Shown: positions 19,739 to 28,163 of the stretch, in pieces
How the letters are laid out: every line of letters starts with the position of its first letter
Numbering within the stretch: the first letter of the stretch is position 1
NCBI RefSeq assembly: GCF_009759685.1
Contig: NZ_CP046654.1
Location: 868,001 to 932,000 of the forward strand
Length of the DNA: 64,000 bases
Direction: 5' to 3'
Source of the DNA: Acinetobacter baumannii
Lineage (GTDB): Bacteria; Pseudomonadota; Gammaproteobacteria; Pseudomonadales; Moraxellaceae
Position numbers and translations under genes: made by a program
Notes under the pieces: generated by a model
What the model was told of the DNA's origin: nothing
Databases searched by the model: none
The model's input: only the letters and a program-made list of their open reading frames with translations

Positions 19739-20503
19739 ATGACTCCACAACAAATTGAACTCGTTAAATCTACTGTACCTGTATTGCGTGAACATGGTGT
19801 TACTCTAACTACATACTTTTATAAGCGTATGTTGAATAACAACCCAGAACTAAAAAATGTTTTTAATCTTGATGATCAGACCAGCCTACGCCAACCTCGT
19901 GCCCTTGCAGCAGCTGTACTCGCGTATGCTGAAAATATTGAGAATCCTACGGTACTTGCCAAAGCGGTTGAACGCATTACCACTAAGCATGTCAGTTTAG
20001 ATATTCAGCCAGATCAATATGCAATTGTGGGCGACAACTTGCTTCATTCAATTAGTGAAGTTTTAAATGTTCCATTTGAATCAGAGCTCATTGAAGCGTG
20101 GAAACAAGCTTACTTACAGTTGGCAGATATCTTAATTGGTGTTGAAAAACAAAAATATGAACAACTTGAAAGCTTGAAAGGTGGATGGGCTGGCTGGCGT
20201 TCATTTGAAATTACGCAAATTGACCCACTTGAGTCTGGCAAACGCTTTACTTTAAAGGCAACTGATCATGAAGATGTACTCACCAGCCCAGCAAATGCTT
20301 TTATTTCTGTAAAGGTTCAAGTACCTAACCAACAGCTTGAACAACCAAAAGCATTTAAGTTCACGGAGGCTCAAGAGGACAATACTTATCATTTTGATGT
20401 TCAACCAGAAGAAGACCATACAGAGTTCTCTGTTTCAAACATTTTGCTTGAGCACTATAGAGTTGGTGATCAAGTACAAGTTTCAGCTCCTTTAACGCTG
20501 TAA
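19739..20503 (+). CDS. short flavohaemoglobin-like globin lacking the NAD domain
   Basis: A 254-residue protein whose first 140 residues are an Hmp-type globin. The proximal haem ligand is His84 (KHVSL), with distal Tyr28 and Gln52; all correspond to E. coli Hmp residues 85, 29 and 53. Residues 148-254 match the FAD domain start (GGWAGW) but the RxYS flavin-binding motif has become KAFK (204-207). The protein ends where the NAD(P)H domain would begin; full Hmp is 396 residues. The frame is clean and has an intact NsrR operator, so it looks maintained rather than decayed. It may bind or oxidise NO with an external reductase; that is inference. Confidence 0.8.
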   Translation: MTPQQIELVKSTVPVLREHGVTLTTYFYKRMLNNNPELKNVFNLDDQTSLRQPRALAAAVLAYAENIENPTVLAKAVERITTKHVSLDIQPDQYAIVGDNLLHSISEVLNVPFESELIEAWKQAYLQLADILIGVEKQKYEQLESLKGGWAGWRSFEITQIDPLESGKRFTLKATDHEDVLTSPANAFISVKVQVPNQQLEQPKAFKFTEAQEDNTYHFDVQPEEDHTEFSVSNILLEHYRVGDQVQVSAPLTL

Positions 20504-20517
20504 CTTAAAAAGCTCTG

Positions 20518-20549
20518 GCCTGAAAGTTTTATTCTTTAGACTTTCAGGC
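20518..20549 (+). other. hairpin between globin and nsrR
   Basis: A perfect 10-bp stem GCCTGAAAGT/ACTTTCAGGC with a 12-nt loop lies 15 bp after the globin stop. No T-run follows, so it is more likely a 3'-end stabiliser or processing site than a strong terminator. An AAGATG half-site follows at 20551. Confidence 0.55.
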
Positions 20550-20588
20550 TAAGATGATCAACCTCTTAACCTTTAGTTTTTGGTGATC

Positions 20589-21026
20589 ATGCAACTTAAT
20601 AAATTTACCGATTATGCTTTGCGAATATTAATGTATGTCGCTCGTCCAAGTGATACGCCGTACACGATTGCAGAAATCGCTCAAGATTTATATGTTTCGC
20701 AAAATCATCTTGTGAAGGTTGTCCATTTTATGGGTAAACAAGAGTGGATTATTACCATTCGCGGCAAAGGTGGTGGAATTCGATTAAATCCAAAAGCTTT
20801 AGATTTAAAACTTGGAACAATTGTCCGAATTTTACAAGGTGACCACCAAATTGTTGAATGCAATACACCACCTTGTGTTTTACGCTCCCATTGCGGTTTG
20901 AAAGGTATTCTTGATCAAGCTTTGGAAAGCTTTTATCAAAGTTTAGATCAATATACGTTAGGTGAAGTTTTACAACAGCCAAAATCCGCTTCAGATCACT
21001 CCCCTATCGCCTTTTTGCAAATCTAG
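20589..21026 (+). CDS. nsrR: nitric-oxide-sensing repressor NsrR (Rrf2 family)
   Basis: A 145-residue Rrf2 regulator. The N-terminal winged helix begins MQLNKFTDYALRILMY, with recognition helix VSQNHLVKVVHFM and wing RGKGGGIRL. The iron-sulfur ligands Cys91, Cys96 and Cys102 have exactly the E. coli NsrR numbering and 4/5-residue spacing. In NsrR the [Fe-S] cluster reacts with NO, releasing DNA. ATG 20589 is chosen over an in-frame TTG at 20580, with GGTGA 4-8 nt upstream. It probably represses the globin gene just before it, whose promoter holds a matching operator. Confidence 0.93.
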   Translation: MQLNKFTDYALRILMYVARPSDTPYTIAEIAQDLYVSQNHLVKVVHFMGKQEWIITIRGKGGGIRLNPKALDLKLGTIVRILQGDHQIVECNTPPCVLRSHCGLKGILDQALESFYQSLDQYTLGEVLQQPKSASDHSPIAFLQI

Positions 21027-21134
21027 TACCCGTTATTCTATTTATCTTTTTAAGCAAGCTTACTGAAAATTAGCAAGAATAACCAAGCTCCTTTATACTA
21101 GGCGCGAGCCCTCTCATTTAAAAAGTTATTTTTT

Positions 21135-21911
21135 ATGCGTCGTAGTGAAAAATCGAAAGACACCAAAGCCAGACTCGCACCCAAGCAAAAGATCAGTTAT
21201 GAAAAGAAACCGGATCCAGCGATTACAGCCTATGCTGTGCAATCTCTAAACTGGTTACGCCAAGCTGAATTTTTAATGAGTGCTCCTAAATTGGCACTAT
21301 GTGTTGAAGATAGCGGCTACGAGATTGCGTTTGCCGGACGTTCAAATGCAGGAAAATCTAGCGCAATTAATGCATTAACAAACCAGAAACAGCTTGCACG
21401 TGCCTCCAAAAAACCTGGGCGTACGCAAATGATTAACTTTTTCAGCCTAGGTAACCCTGATCAACGCTTAGTTGACCTTCCTGGTTATGGTTATGCAGCC
21501 GTACCAGAAGATATGAAACGTGTATGGCAAAAAGAATTAGAAAACTATCTAATCCATCGTAAAAGCTTACAAGGTTTGGTTTTACTTATGGATATTCGCC
21601 ACCCTTTACAGCACTTTGACATGATGATGCTAGAGTGGGCTTATTCACGCCATTTATTTGTTCATATTCTTTTAACCAAAGCAGACAAACTGAACCGCGG
21701 CCCAGCGAACAAAGTATTGCTTGAAGTTAAACAACAACTGAAAAAAATGAAGCTTGATTTCTCGATTCAGCTTTTTTCTTCATTAAACAAACTAGGTTTA
21801 GAAGAGCTAGCAAGTGTGATGGCTGGACGTCTGCACTTTACGCTTGAACAACAGCCAGAATTTGACGTTGATGCAATCCCAGAAGCAAGCGATGAGGATG
21901 CAGAAGAGTAA
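21135..21911 (+). CDS. engB: ribosome-biogenesis GTPase EngB/YsxC (YihA)
   Basis: A 258-residue GTPase of the EngB family, needed for 50S assembly. The G1 loop is GRSNAGKSS (residues 68-76), G3 DLPGYGY, G4 TKAD. E. coli YihA is about 210 residues; here there is an N-terminal Lys-rich extension of roughly 35 residues and a C-terminal acidic tail (DVDAIPEASDEDAEE). No strong ribosome binding site precedes ATG 21135, but the extension is continuous and basic. A TATACT -10-like box at 21094-21099 could give a short leader. Confidence 0.92.
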   Translation: MRRSEKSKDTKARLAPKQKISYEKKPDPAITAYAVQSLNWLRQAEFLMSAPKLALCVEDSGYEIAFAGRSNAGKSSAINALTNQKQLARASKKPGRTQMINFFSLGNPDQRLVDLPGYGYAAVPEDMKRVWQKELENYLIHRKSLQGLVLLMDIRHPLQHFDMMMLEWAYSRHLFVHILLTKADKLNRGPANKVLLEVKQQLKKMKLDFSIQLFSSLNKLGLEELASVMAGRLHFTLEQQPEFDVDAIPEASDEDAEE

Positions 21912-21957
21912 ATCGTCAAAACAGATACAATTTCTTCATTAAATTTATATTCAATTG

Positions 21958-21994
21958 GCCCCTATTGCTAAACACAAATGTAGGGGCTTTTTTT
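21958..21994 (+). terminator. terminator after engB
   Basis: Stem GCCCCTA/TAGGGGC with a loop of about 16 nt is followed by TTTTTTT, 47 bp after the stop codon. Confidence 0.85.
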
Positions 21995-22034
21995 ATACTC
22001 ATCATAACTTCATCGAGTTAAAAATCAGGACTAA

Positions 22035-22985
22035 ATGATGAAATTGCTATCTTTTTTGAAGAATAAGGCTTTAGGTTCTTCTATTGATTATAAAATTCTT
22101 CCACGCAAGGTAAAATTTGACTGGAAAGATACCCCTGTAGACTGGATTCCAAACCAACCGTTTGCAAGTTATTTTATTAATGAAATTAACAATATCTTGC
22201 CTGCTGGAGAGTTCTGGTTCTGCCGACTCTATAACAAGGTTTTACCGCGTATTACTGATGAAAAACTTAAACAGGATGTACAAGCATTTATTCGCCAAGA
22301 AGCAATGCATGCAAACGCACACACTTCTGCCAATAAAGAATATTTAAGTGCACGCAATATTGATATCCAGAGAAATCTGGACATTATGAATTATCTATTT
22401 AGCACTGCTTTAGCAGATAAGCCTTTTGACAAAGAAGTTCCGCAATTCTTGCAAGAGCAATGGGATTTATTTCGTTTAGGTGTTATCGCGACAGTTGAAC
22501 ACATGACATGTGTCCTAGGTAAATATGCGCTTTATAACAAACGTTGGGAAGAGTTAGGTGCAGATCCAGAAATGGTAGACTTGGTAAAATGGCATGGTTC
22601 AGAAGAAATTGAACACCGCACGGTTGCTTTCGATTTATATCGCCATTTAGGAGGCGGTTATATTCCACGCTATTATTTAAGTCTTGCGGTGATTGTGCTT
22701 GTGTTAGGGCTATGGGTAGACGGCGCTGCACATATTATGAAGCAAGATCCACGTTTTGCTGATGCTGCCAAATCTAGATTTTTCCCAGCTTGGGTTGCTC
22801 TAGAATGGTATAAAATTAGCCGAAAAGATAATCAAGTTTTACCAAACCCAATCTGGCTTATTGCTCAGCAAATTGACTATCTCATGCCGTGGTATGATCC
22901 AGTTAAAGAAGGTAGCACTGAAGATGCGGTAAGTTATTTATCGCAGTCGCCAGCAGCCAAAAGAGCTGAATTACAAGCAGCTTAA
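22035..22985 (+). CDS. predicted metal-dependent hydrolase (PF10118 family)
   Basis: A 316-residue protein of the PF10118 family, whose members have a ferritin-like di-metal arrangement. Putative ligands are Glu89 and His92/His96 (RQEAMHANAH), Glu155-His156 (TVEHM) and Glu190/Glu193-His194 (SEEIEHR). One hydrophobic helix (YYLSLAVIVLVLGLWV) near residue 215 suggests membrane attachment. Substrate and reaction are unknown. Two ATG codons start the frame (22035 and 22038); the second has the better 7-nt gap to AGGA, so the true length may be 315. Confidence 0.82.
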   Translation: MMKLLSFLKNKALGSSIDYKILPRKVKFDWKDTPVDWIPNQPFASYFINEINNILPAGEFWFCRLYNKVLPRITDEKLKQDVQAFIRQEAMHANAHTSANKEYLSARNIDIQRNLDIMNYLFSTALADKPFDKEVPQFLQEQWDLFRLGVIATVEHMTCVLGKYALYNKRWEELGADPEMVDLVKWHGSEEIEHRTVAFDLYRHLGGGYIPRYYLSLAVIVLVLGLWVDGAAHIMKQDPRFADAAKSRFFPAWVALEWYKISRKDNQVLPNPIWLIAQQIDYLMPWYDPVKEGSTEDAVSYLSQSPAAKRAELQAA

Positions 22986-22988
22986 AAT

Positions 22989-23019
22989 AAAAAAGCAGGA
23001 TATAAATCCTGCTTTTTTA
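22989..23019. terminator. bidirectional terminator
   Basis: AAAAAAGCAGGA / TCCTGCTTTTTT stem with loop TATAAA lies between two convergent genes (PF10118 protein and symporter); A/T runs on both sides serve both directions. Confidence 0.88.
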
Positions 23020-23027
23020 TTTAGAGA

Positions 23028-24266
23028 TTAGATACTGATATCTTTATCTTTGGTATATCGATCTACTACCACACTAATCATCATATCTCCCTGCACATTT
23101 ACAACCGTTCTTACCGTATCGAGTAAACGATCGATTGGAAGTAAAATCGCAATTGCTTCGGCAGGTAAACCCACAGACTGTAATACCATAATCATGGTAA
23201 CCATACCCGCACTTGGAATTCCTGGTGCTCCAAGTGATGCGATCATTGCGGTTAGGCACACTACAATTTGTTGTGTCAGGTTTAAGTCTAGTCCAACTAG
23301 ATTTGCCACAAAGAGCGCGGCAGCAGCTTCATATAAAGCTGTGCCATCCATGTTGAGCTGTGTACCCAATGGAATCACAAAACCCGCGGTTTGAGGACGG
23401 ACACCCAAGTTTTCCTGTGCGCATTTCATACTCAGCGGCATAGTGGCAGAGCTAGAGCTCGTTGCGAATGCGGTAATTAAAGCTGTACGTGTGCCTTTGA
23501 AGAAAGCCCAAGGACTCATACGACCAAAAATCCAAAGCAGTAGCGGTAAAACAACAGCGCCATGAAAAATAGTAGTACCTGTTACCACAGCAGCAAACTC
23601 CGCCAATCGGCTTAATACTGAAATGTCTTCGGTAGCCATTAATTTAGCGAGTAAGGCAAAAATACCTAACGGCGCCAATTTCATTACCCAACCTACTAAC
23701 ATCATCATCATTTCAAAAAACTGATGACTCAATACCCGAATACTTTTAAAACGTTCGCCACCATGAACTAAAGCAACACCCACAAATAGAGCAAACACGA
23801 CGACAGCTAAAACATTCCCGTCACTAAAAGCTTTAAATGGGTTAATTAAAGTATTTTGAATAAAATTAGTGAAGAAAGTTGCCGGGTTTAAACTATCTGG
23901 TGTTTGATAGCTTTGCATAGATGCCTGAAAAATTGAAATATCTACACCTCGCCCGACCTCAAACAAATGAGCACAGCTAATACCTAAAATTAAGGCCAAA
24001 GTGGTGGTGGTGATACAACACAAGAATGTGATTTTCCAAACTGGGCCTAATTGTCCACCTGCCTGCAAATTTGAAACTCCAACCACAATGGAGCTAAAAA
24101 TTAATGGCACCAACAACATTTTAAGTAGCCCAATAAAAACACTACTTAATATGCCTAATCCATATAAACTGTGCTTTACAAAAGCAGTATCCGGATACAT
24201 GGTAAGTAGGAAGCCAAAGGCTAAACCTAAAATGGCAGCAATCAGAATTTGTGTATTTAAGTTCAT
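23028..24266 (-). CDS. dicarboxylate/amino-acid:cation symporter (DAACS family)
   Basis: A 412-residue inner-membrane secondary transporter of the GltP/DctA/TcyP family. Typical motifs are the Ser-rich hairpin TSSSSATMPLSM, the cation/substrate motif QLNMDGTALYEAAAALFVAN, and SLGAPGIPSAGM in the second re-entrant hairpin. Such proteins take up C4-dicarboxylates, glutamate/aspartate or cystine with Na+ or H+; the substrate cannot be fixed here. The frame runs on to a GTG at 24347, but the ATG at 24266 (MNLNTQILIAAILGLAFGF) puts the first helix at the N-terminus as in the family. Confidence 0.88.
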   Translation of the reverse strand: MNLNTQILIAAILGLAFGFLLTMYPDTAFVKHSLYGLGILSSVFIGLLKMLLVPLIFSSIVVGVSNLQAGGQLGPVWKITFLCCITTTTLALILGISCAHLFEVGRGVDISIFQASMQSYQTPDSLNPATFFTNFIQNTLINPFKAFSDGNVLAVVVFALFVGVALVHGGERFKSIRVLSHQFFEMMMMLVGWVMKLAPLGIFALLAKLMATEDISVLSRLAEFAAVVTGTTIFHGAVVLPLLLWIFGRMSPWAFFKGTRTALITAFATSSSSATMPLSMKCAQENLGVRPQTAGFVIPLGTQLNMDGTALYEAAAALFVANLVGLDLNLTQQIVVCLTAMIASLGAPGIPSAGMVTMIMVLQSVGLPAEAIAILLPIDRLLDTVRTVVNVQGDMMISVVVDRYTKDKDISI

Positions 24267-24364
24267 ATCAACATTATTTTTTTCAGTAGGCAATCCTTTT
24301 GTAAATATGACATGAGCTTGCTTTTCATTCGAGCAATTTTTTGTCACATCGTTTCAATTAAAAA

Positions 24365-24390
24365 TAAAAAAGCCATCTTTTCAGATGGCT
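24365..24390 (-). terminator. terminator after tesB
   Basis: On the minus strand AGCCATCT-GAAA-AGATGGCT followed by TTTTTA, 10 bp beyond the tesB stop; a tetraloop-closed 8-bp stem. Confidence 0.85.
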
Positions 24391-24399
24391 CATCGTTAT

Positions 24400-25272
24400 T
24401 TATTGAGTTTCAATTTCCCGTAAACGCATCAAACCCTCTTGCACCGTACTACATACGAGTTGGCCATTTTGCCACATACGGCCAAAGTTTAAACCGCGAG
24501 AAGCCGCACTAACTGTAGCTTCCATGTCATAGAGCATCCATTCATCAGCACGAAGTGGGCGATGGAAATAAATCGCATGATCAATACTGGCACATTGCAA
24601 ACTTGGAGAAATATAACTTAAGCCATGTGGTCTTAAAGCTGTTGTCATCAAAGTAAAGTCTGAGTAAAACGCTACAATTGCTTGATGCAATGAAATGTCA
24701 TCCAGCTGTTTTGGAATACGGTCATGGGTACGGATATAGTGCGCATTAAAAGGCGCTTCCGGTTGTGGTTGAAATGGATTGACTGGATCAATCGGACGGA
24801 TTTCAACATGACGCTCACGCATAAAACTTGCACGAACATTTTCCGGTACAAAATTCAGGATACCTTCTTTCAACTCACTTTCCGATTTTAGCGCTTCAGG
24901 AGCTGGGTAATCTGGTTCTGGATGCTGATAGTTCAAGCCTTCTTCAGGGTTAGCAAAAGACACCATTGCCGAGAAAATAACTCGTCCATGCTGAATTGCC
25001 CGAACTTGACGGCTGACAAAGCTTTTGCCATCACGCAAACGGTCTACTTCATAGATGATTGGAGCATTAATATCACCACCATATAAAAAGTAGGCATGCA
25101 GAGAATGCGCAGGACGATCAGTTGTGTAAGAAGCAGCACGTAATGCTTGACCGAGAACCTGACCTCCAAAAACACGTTTACCGACCAAATTACGGCTAAT
25201 TCCACGGTAAATATTTTCTTCAAGCTTTTCTAAAGTGAGCAGCTCAACCAGTTCTTGGGTTAACGCATTCAT
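24400..25272 (-). CDS. tesB: acyl-CoA thioesterase II
   Basis: A 290-residue double-hotdog thioesterase (E. coli TesB 286). Seen: the N-terminal ENIYRGISRNLVGKRVFGGQVLGQAL and the second-hotdog SLQCASIDHAIYFHRPLRADEW, with the catalytic Asp in ASIDHAIYFH and the C-terminal GLNFGRMWQNGQLVCSTVQEGLMR. It cleaves medium- and long-chain acyl-CoA to free acid and CoA. ATG 25272 (MNALTQELVELL) is chosen: AAGG lies about 9 nt upstream and E. coli TesB starts at the same place; an in-frame extension upstream is unlike the family. Confidence 0.94.
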   Translation of the reverse strand: MNALTQELVELLTLEKLEENIYRGISRNLVGKRVFGGQVLGQALRAASYTTDRPAHSLHAYFLYGGDINAPIIYEVDRLRDGKSFVSRQVRAIQHGRVIFSAMVSFANPEEGLNYQHPEPDYPAPEALKSESELKEGILNFVPENVRASFMRERHVEIRPIDPVNPFQPQPEAPFNAHYIRTHDRIPKQLDDISLHQAIVAFYSDFTLMTTALRPHGLSYISPSLQCASIDHAIYFHRPLRADEWMLYDMEATVSAASRGLNFGRMWQNGQLVCSTVQEGLMRLREIETQ

Positions 25273-25547
25273 GAGAGATACCTTCATATTGCAGGCAAAA
25301 TTGGTATTAAAGGACAGATGTGTAGAATCTATTGTGCCATAAAAAACTATTTGTACATGGAACAATCAGTCAACTTCTGACAAACATTGCCTTTAAAACA
25401 GCTAAAAATACGATTTTTAACGATAAAAAATGCCAAAAGAATTATAATTTATCAGAAAATAGCATATTGTTTTTTTTAATAAATACCGCAAAATATTTAC
25501 CCTCTGCCTTTGGTGCCGGGATTTGTCTTTAAGAAGTAGGAGTTCTT

Positions 25548-28118
25548 ATGTCCAAGAGTGGGTTTGGTCAAATGTATCGTCGGCTTTCGAGTAAACTACT
25601 TGACCTCGTGGTAACACCACATGTTCTTGGGGAAGTTCCTACTGAACCAGTATCAACAACAGAAACAGAAGCGAAGACCGAGCGCCAAAAAGTAGTGTGC
25701 TATGTCTTGCAAAATCATTCTCGCAGTAATGCTTTAGTGGTGGATGGGGAAACTCGCCGCTTAAATTTAAAGCCAGCGCTAGATCCATTAGTCATCGGTA
25801 CTCATCAGGAAAAAGCTTCAGTTTTATTTTTACAACACAATGATGAAAATAACCTACTGAATCCCCCTCCTCATGCTTTTCCGCCACGTTTAATTAAACT
25901 AATCGAAGTTTTACAAGCAAATCCTGAACTCGACATAGAACTGGTTCCGGTAACCGTTTTATGGGGTCGTTCTCCAGATAAAGAAGACTCTTGGTTTAAG
26001 TTGTTATTCTCAGATACATGGGCAACACCAAGTACAGTTAAACAGCTTGTGAATATTGGTTTGCATGGTCGCCAATCTTATTTGGAATTCCATGAACCAC
26101 AGTCTTTACGTGACCTCGTTGAATATGCTCAGAAGCATTATCCAAACCTTTCACCAGCAACTTATATTGTTAGCACTTTAAATGACTACCTTGATCGCCA
26201 ACGCGAAGTTGTTTTAGGCCCTGACTTATCTGACCGCCGCAATGTCATGCAGTCGGTATTAAAGTCTCGTGATGTTCAAGAAGCAATTCGACGCGAAAGT
26301 ATTCGCGGTAAAATAAGCATGCTTGAAGCAGAGCGCCGTGCGATTGGCTATGTGAATGAAATCGTATCTGATTATTCTCACTCAGCAGTACGTTTTGCAG
26401 ATTTGGCATTAACACGTCTATGGACTCAGCTTTATGACGGCGTAGAAGTTCATAACTTCAGTACTGTCCGAGAGCTTGCAAAAGACTATGAAATTGTTTA
26501 CACACCATGTCACCGTAGCCACATTGACTACTTACTACTGTCTTATGTGATTTATAAACGTGGCTTGATGGTTCCGTATATTGCTGCGGGCGACAACCTA
26601 AACTTACCTTTCGTTGGTCAGCTTTTACGTGGTGGCGGTGCCTTCTTTATTCGCCGCTCTTTCCGTGGTAATGGTCTTTATACTTCTGTATTTAAAGAAT
26701 ATTTATATAGTATTCTTTCTCGCAATACACCACTTGAATACTTTATTGAAGGTGGACGTTCGCGCACAGGCCGCTTATTACCACCGAAAACCGGCATGCT
26801 CGCAATGACAGTCCATAGTCATTTACGTGGCCGTGCCAAACCAATTGTATTTGTGCCAACTTACATTGGTTATGAGCGCCTTATGGAAGGTTCAACCTAT
26901 GTAGGCGAAATGCAAGGTAAGCCAAAAGAAGCCGAGTCTATTTTTGGTATTTTAAAAACACTCCGAAAAATTGAACGTATTTTCGGTAAAGTACACGTTA
27001 ACTTTGGTGAACCTGTTTTTCTAGATGACTTGCTTAAACAGCATAATGCTGAGAACGTTTATATTGAAAAGAACGATGACCCAGTGCCACCTGCTGTTTC
27101 AGAAGCAGTAAACAGTTCTGCAAATGCGATTTTAGAAAATATTAACCGTGCGGTAGTGATTAACCCGGTTTCTTTACTTTCAATTATTTTGCTTGCAACA
27201 CCAAAGCATACGCTTGATGAAGAAATCTGTATTAAGCAGCTTGAAGCTTACCGCAATTTAGCATCAAATTTCCCTTACGATCAGCGTACAGAAGTGACGC
27301 CGCTCTCTGGTAAGGAAATTATTGCTTATGGCTTAAAGCTTAAATTGATTAAGCGTGTACAGCATGCCCTTGGTGACATTATTGCGATTGAAGATAACCA
27401 AGCAGTTCTCCTCACCTATTTCCGTAATAACATTTTGCATGCATTCGTTTTACCTTCATTGATTGCATCTCTTGTTGAACATAACGGGAAAATTAGCCGT
27501 GCTGATTTAAGCAATGTTATCTATACGCTTTATCCATTCTTAAAAGCCGAACTCTTCCTTAAATGGAAAAGTAGCGAACTTAAAGAACAGATTGAGCAAT
27601 ATGCAGATGCATTGGTTCAATCAAATCTTATTCAACAAGATGACGAAGGCAATTTAATTAGCTCTGCACCAAATACTGAAGAGCATAATCAGCTTGTTGT
27701 ATTAGCAACACCTGTTAAACAAAGCCTTGAACGTTATTACATGACTTTAGCTTTAATCACTCAGCGTGGTTCAGGCAATATTTCAGCAAAACAAGTTGAA
27801 GAATTAAGTCATTTATTAGGCCAACGTTTATCAGTTCTTTATGAGTTTAACTCTCCTGAATTCTTTGACAAAGCATTGTTCCAAAGCTTTATCAAAGTTT
27901 TAACTCAACAAAACTACATTCGAACGAATGACCAAGGCCAAATCGAGTTTGATGACAATTTCCGTCAAATGGCAGCAGGCGCACAGTTGGTGCTTGATGA
28001 AGTGACATTACAAATGTTGCAACACATCACGACCTTTACTGATGAAGAGTTAAAAGAAGCTCTTGAAGCAATGGCTTCTCAGCAAGCTAAACGCCGTTTA
28101 AAACGTAAAAAAGCTTAA
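25548..28118 (+). CDS. plsB: glycerol-3-phosphate 1-O-acyltransferase
   Basis: An 856-residue inner-membrane acyltransferase (E. coli PlsB 807) making 1-acyl-glycerol-3-phosphate, the first step of phospholipid synthesis. The catalytic HX4D motif is HRSHID (His322), and the glycerol-phosphate motifs include FIRRSFRGNGLYTSVFKEYLY and EGGRSRTGRLLPPKTG, then FVPTYIGYERLMEG. The extra length is near the N-terminus (residues 25-50, low-complexity Glu/Thr) and in the basic tail AKRRLKRKKA. AGGAG precedes the ATG by 7 nt. It is monocistronic, divergent from tesB by 275 bp. Confidence 0.96.
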   Translation: MSKSGFGQMYRRLSSKLLDLVVTPHVLGEVPTEPVSTTETEAKTERQKVVCYVLQNHSRSNALVVDGETRRLNLKPALDPLVIGTHQEKASVLFLQHNDENNLLNPPPHAFPPRLIKLIEVLQANPELDIELVPVTVLWGRSPDKEDSWFKLLFSDTWATPSTVKQLVNIGLHGRQSYLEFHEPQSLRDLVEYAQKHYPNLSPATYIVSTLNDYLDRQREVVLGPDLSDRRNVMQSVLKSRDVQEAIRRESIRGKISMLEAERRAIGYVNEIVSDYSHSAVRFADLALTRLWTQLYDGVEVHNFSTVRELAKDYEIVYTPCHRSHIDYLLLSYVIYKRGLMVPYIAAGDNLNLPFVGQLLRGGGAFFIRRSFRGNGLYTSVFKEYLYSILSRNTPLEYFIEGGRSRTGRLLPPKTGMLAMTVHSHLRGRAKPIVFVPTYIGYERLMEGSTYVGEMQGKPKEAESIFGILKTLRKIERIFGKVHVNFGEPVFLDDLLKQHNAENVYIEKNDDPVPPAVSEAVNSSANAILENINRAVVINPVSLLSIILLATPKHTLDEEICIKQLEAYRNLASNFPYDQRTEVTPLSGKEIIAYGLKLKLIKRVQHALGDIIAIEDNQAVLLTYFRNNILHAFVLPSLIASLVEHNGKISRADLSNVIYTLYPFLKAELFLKWKSSELKEQIEQYADALVQSNLIQQDDEGNLISSAPNTEEHNQLVVLATPVKQSLERYYMTLALITQRGSGNISAKQVEELSHLLGQRLSVLYEFNSPEFFDKALFQSFIKVLTQQNYIRTNDQGQIEFDDNFRQMAAGAQLVLDEVTLQMLQHITTFTDEELKEALEAMASQQAKRRLKRKKA

Positions 28119-28129
28119 AATCTTCATGC

Positions 28130-28163
28130 AAAATAAAAGGTAACTTAAGTTGCCTTTTATTTT
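28130..28163. terminator. bidirectional terminator between plsB and the AdeT-like gene
   Basis: Long A/T-rich stem AAAATAAAAGG / CCTTTTATTTT with an inner AACTTAAGTT palindrome. It lies between convergent genes and overlaps the last bases of the minus-strand gene. Confidence 0.75.
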
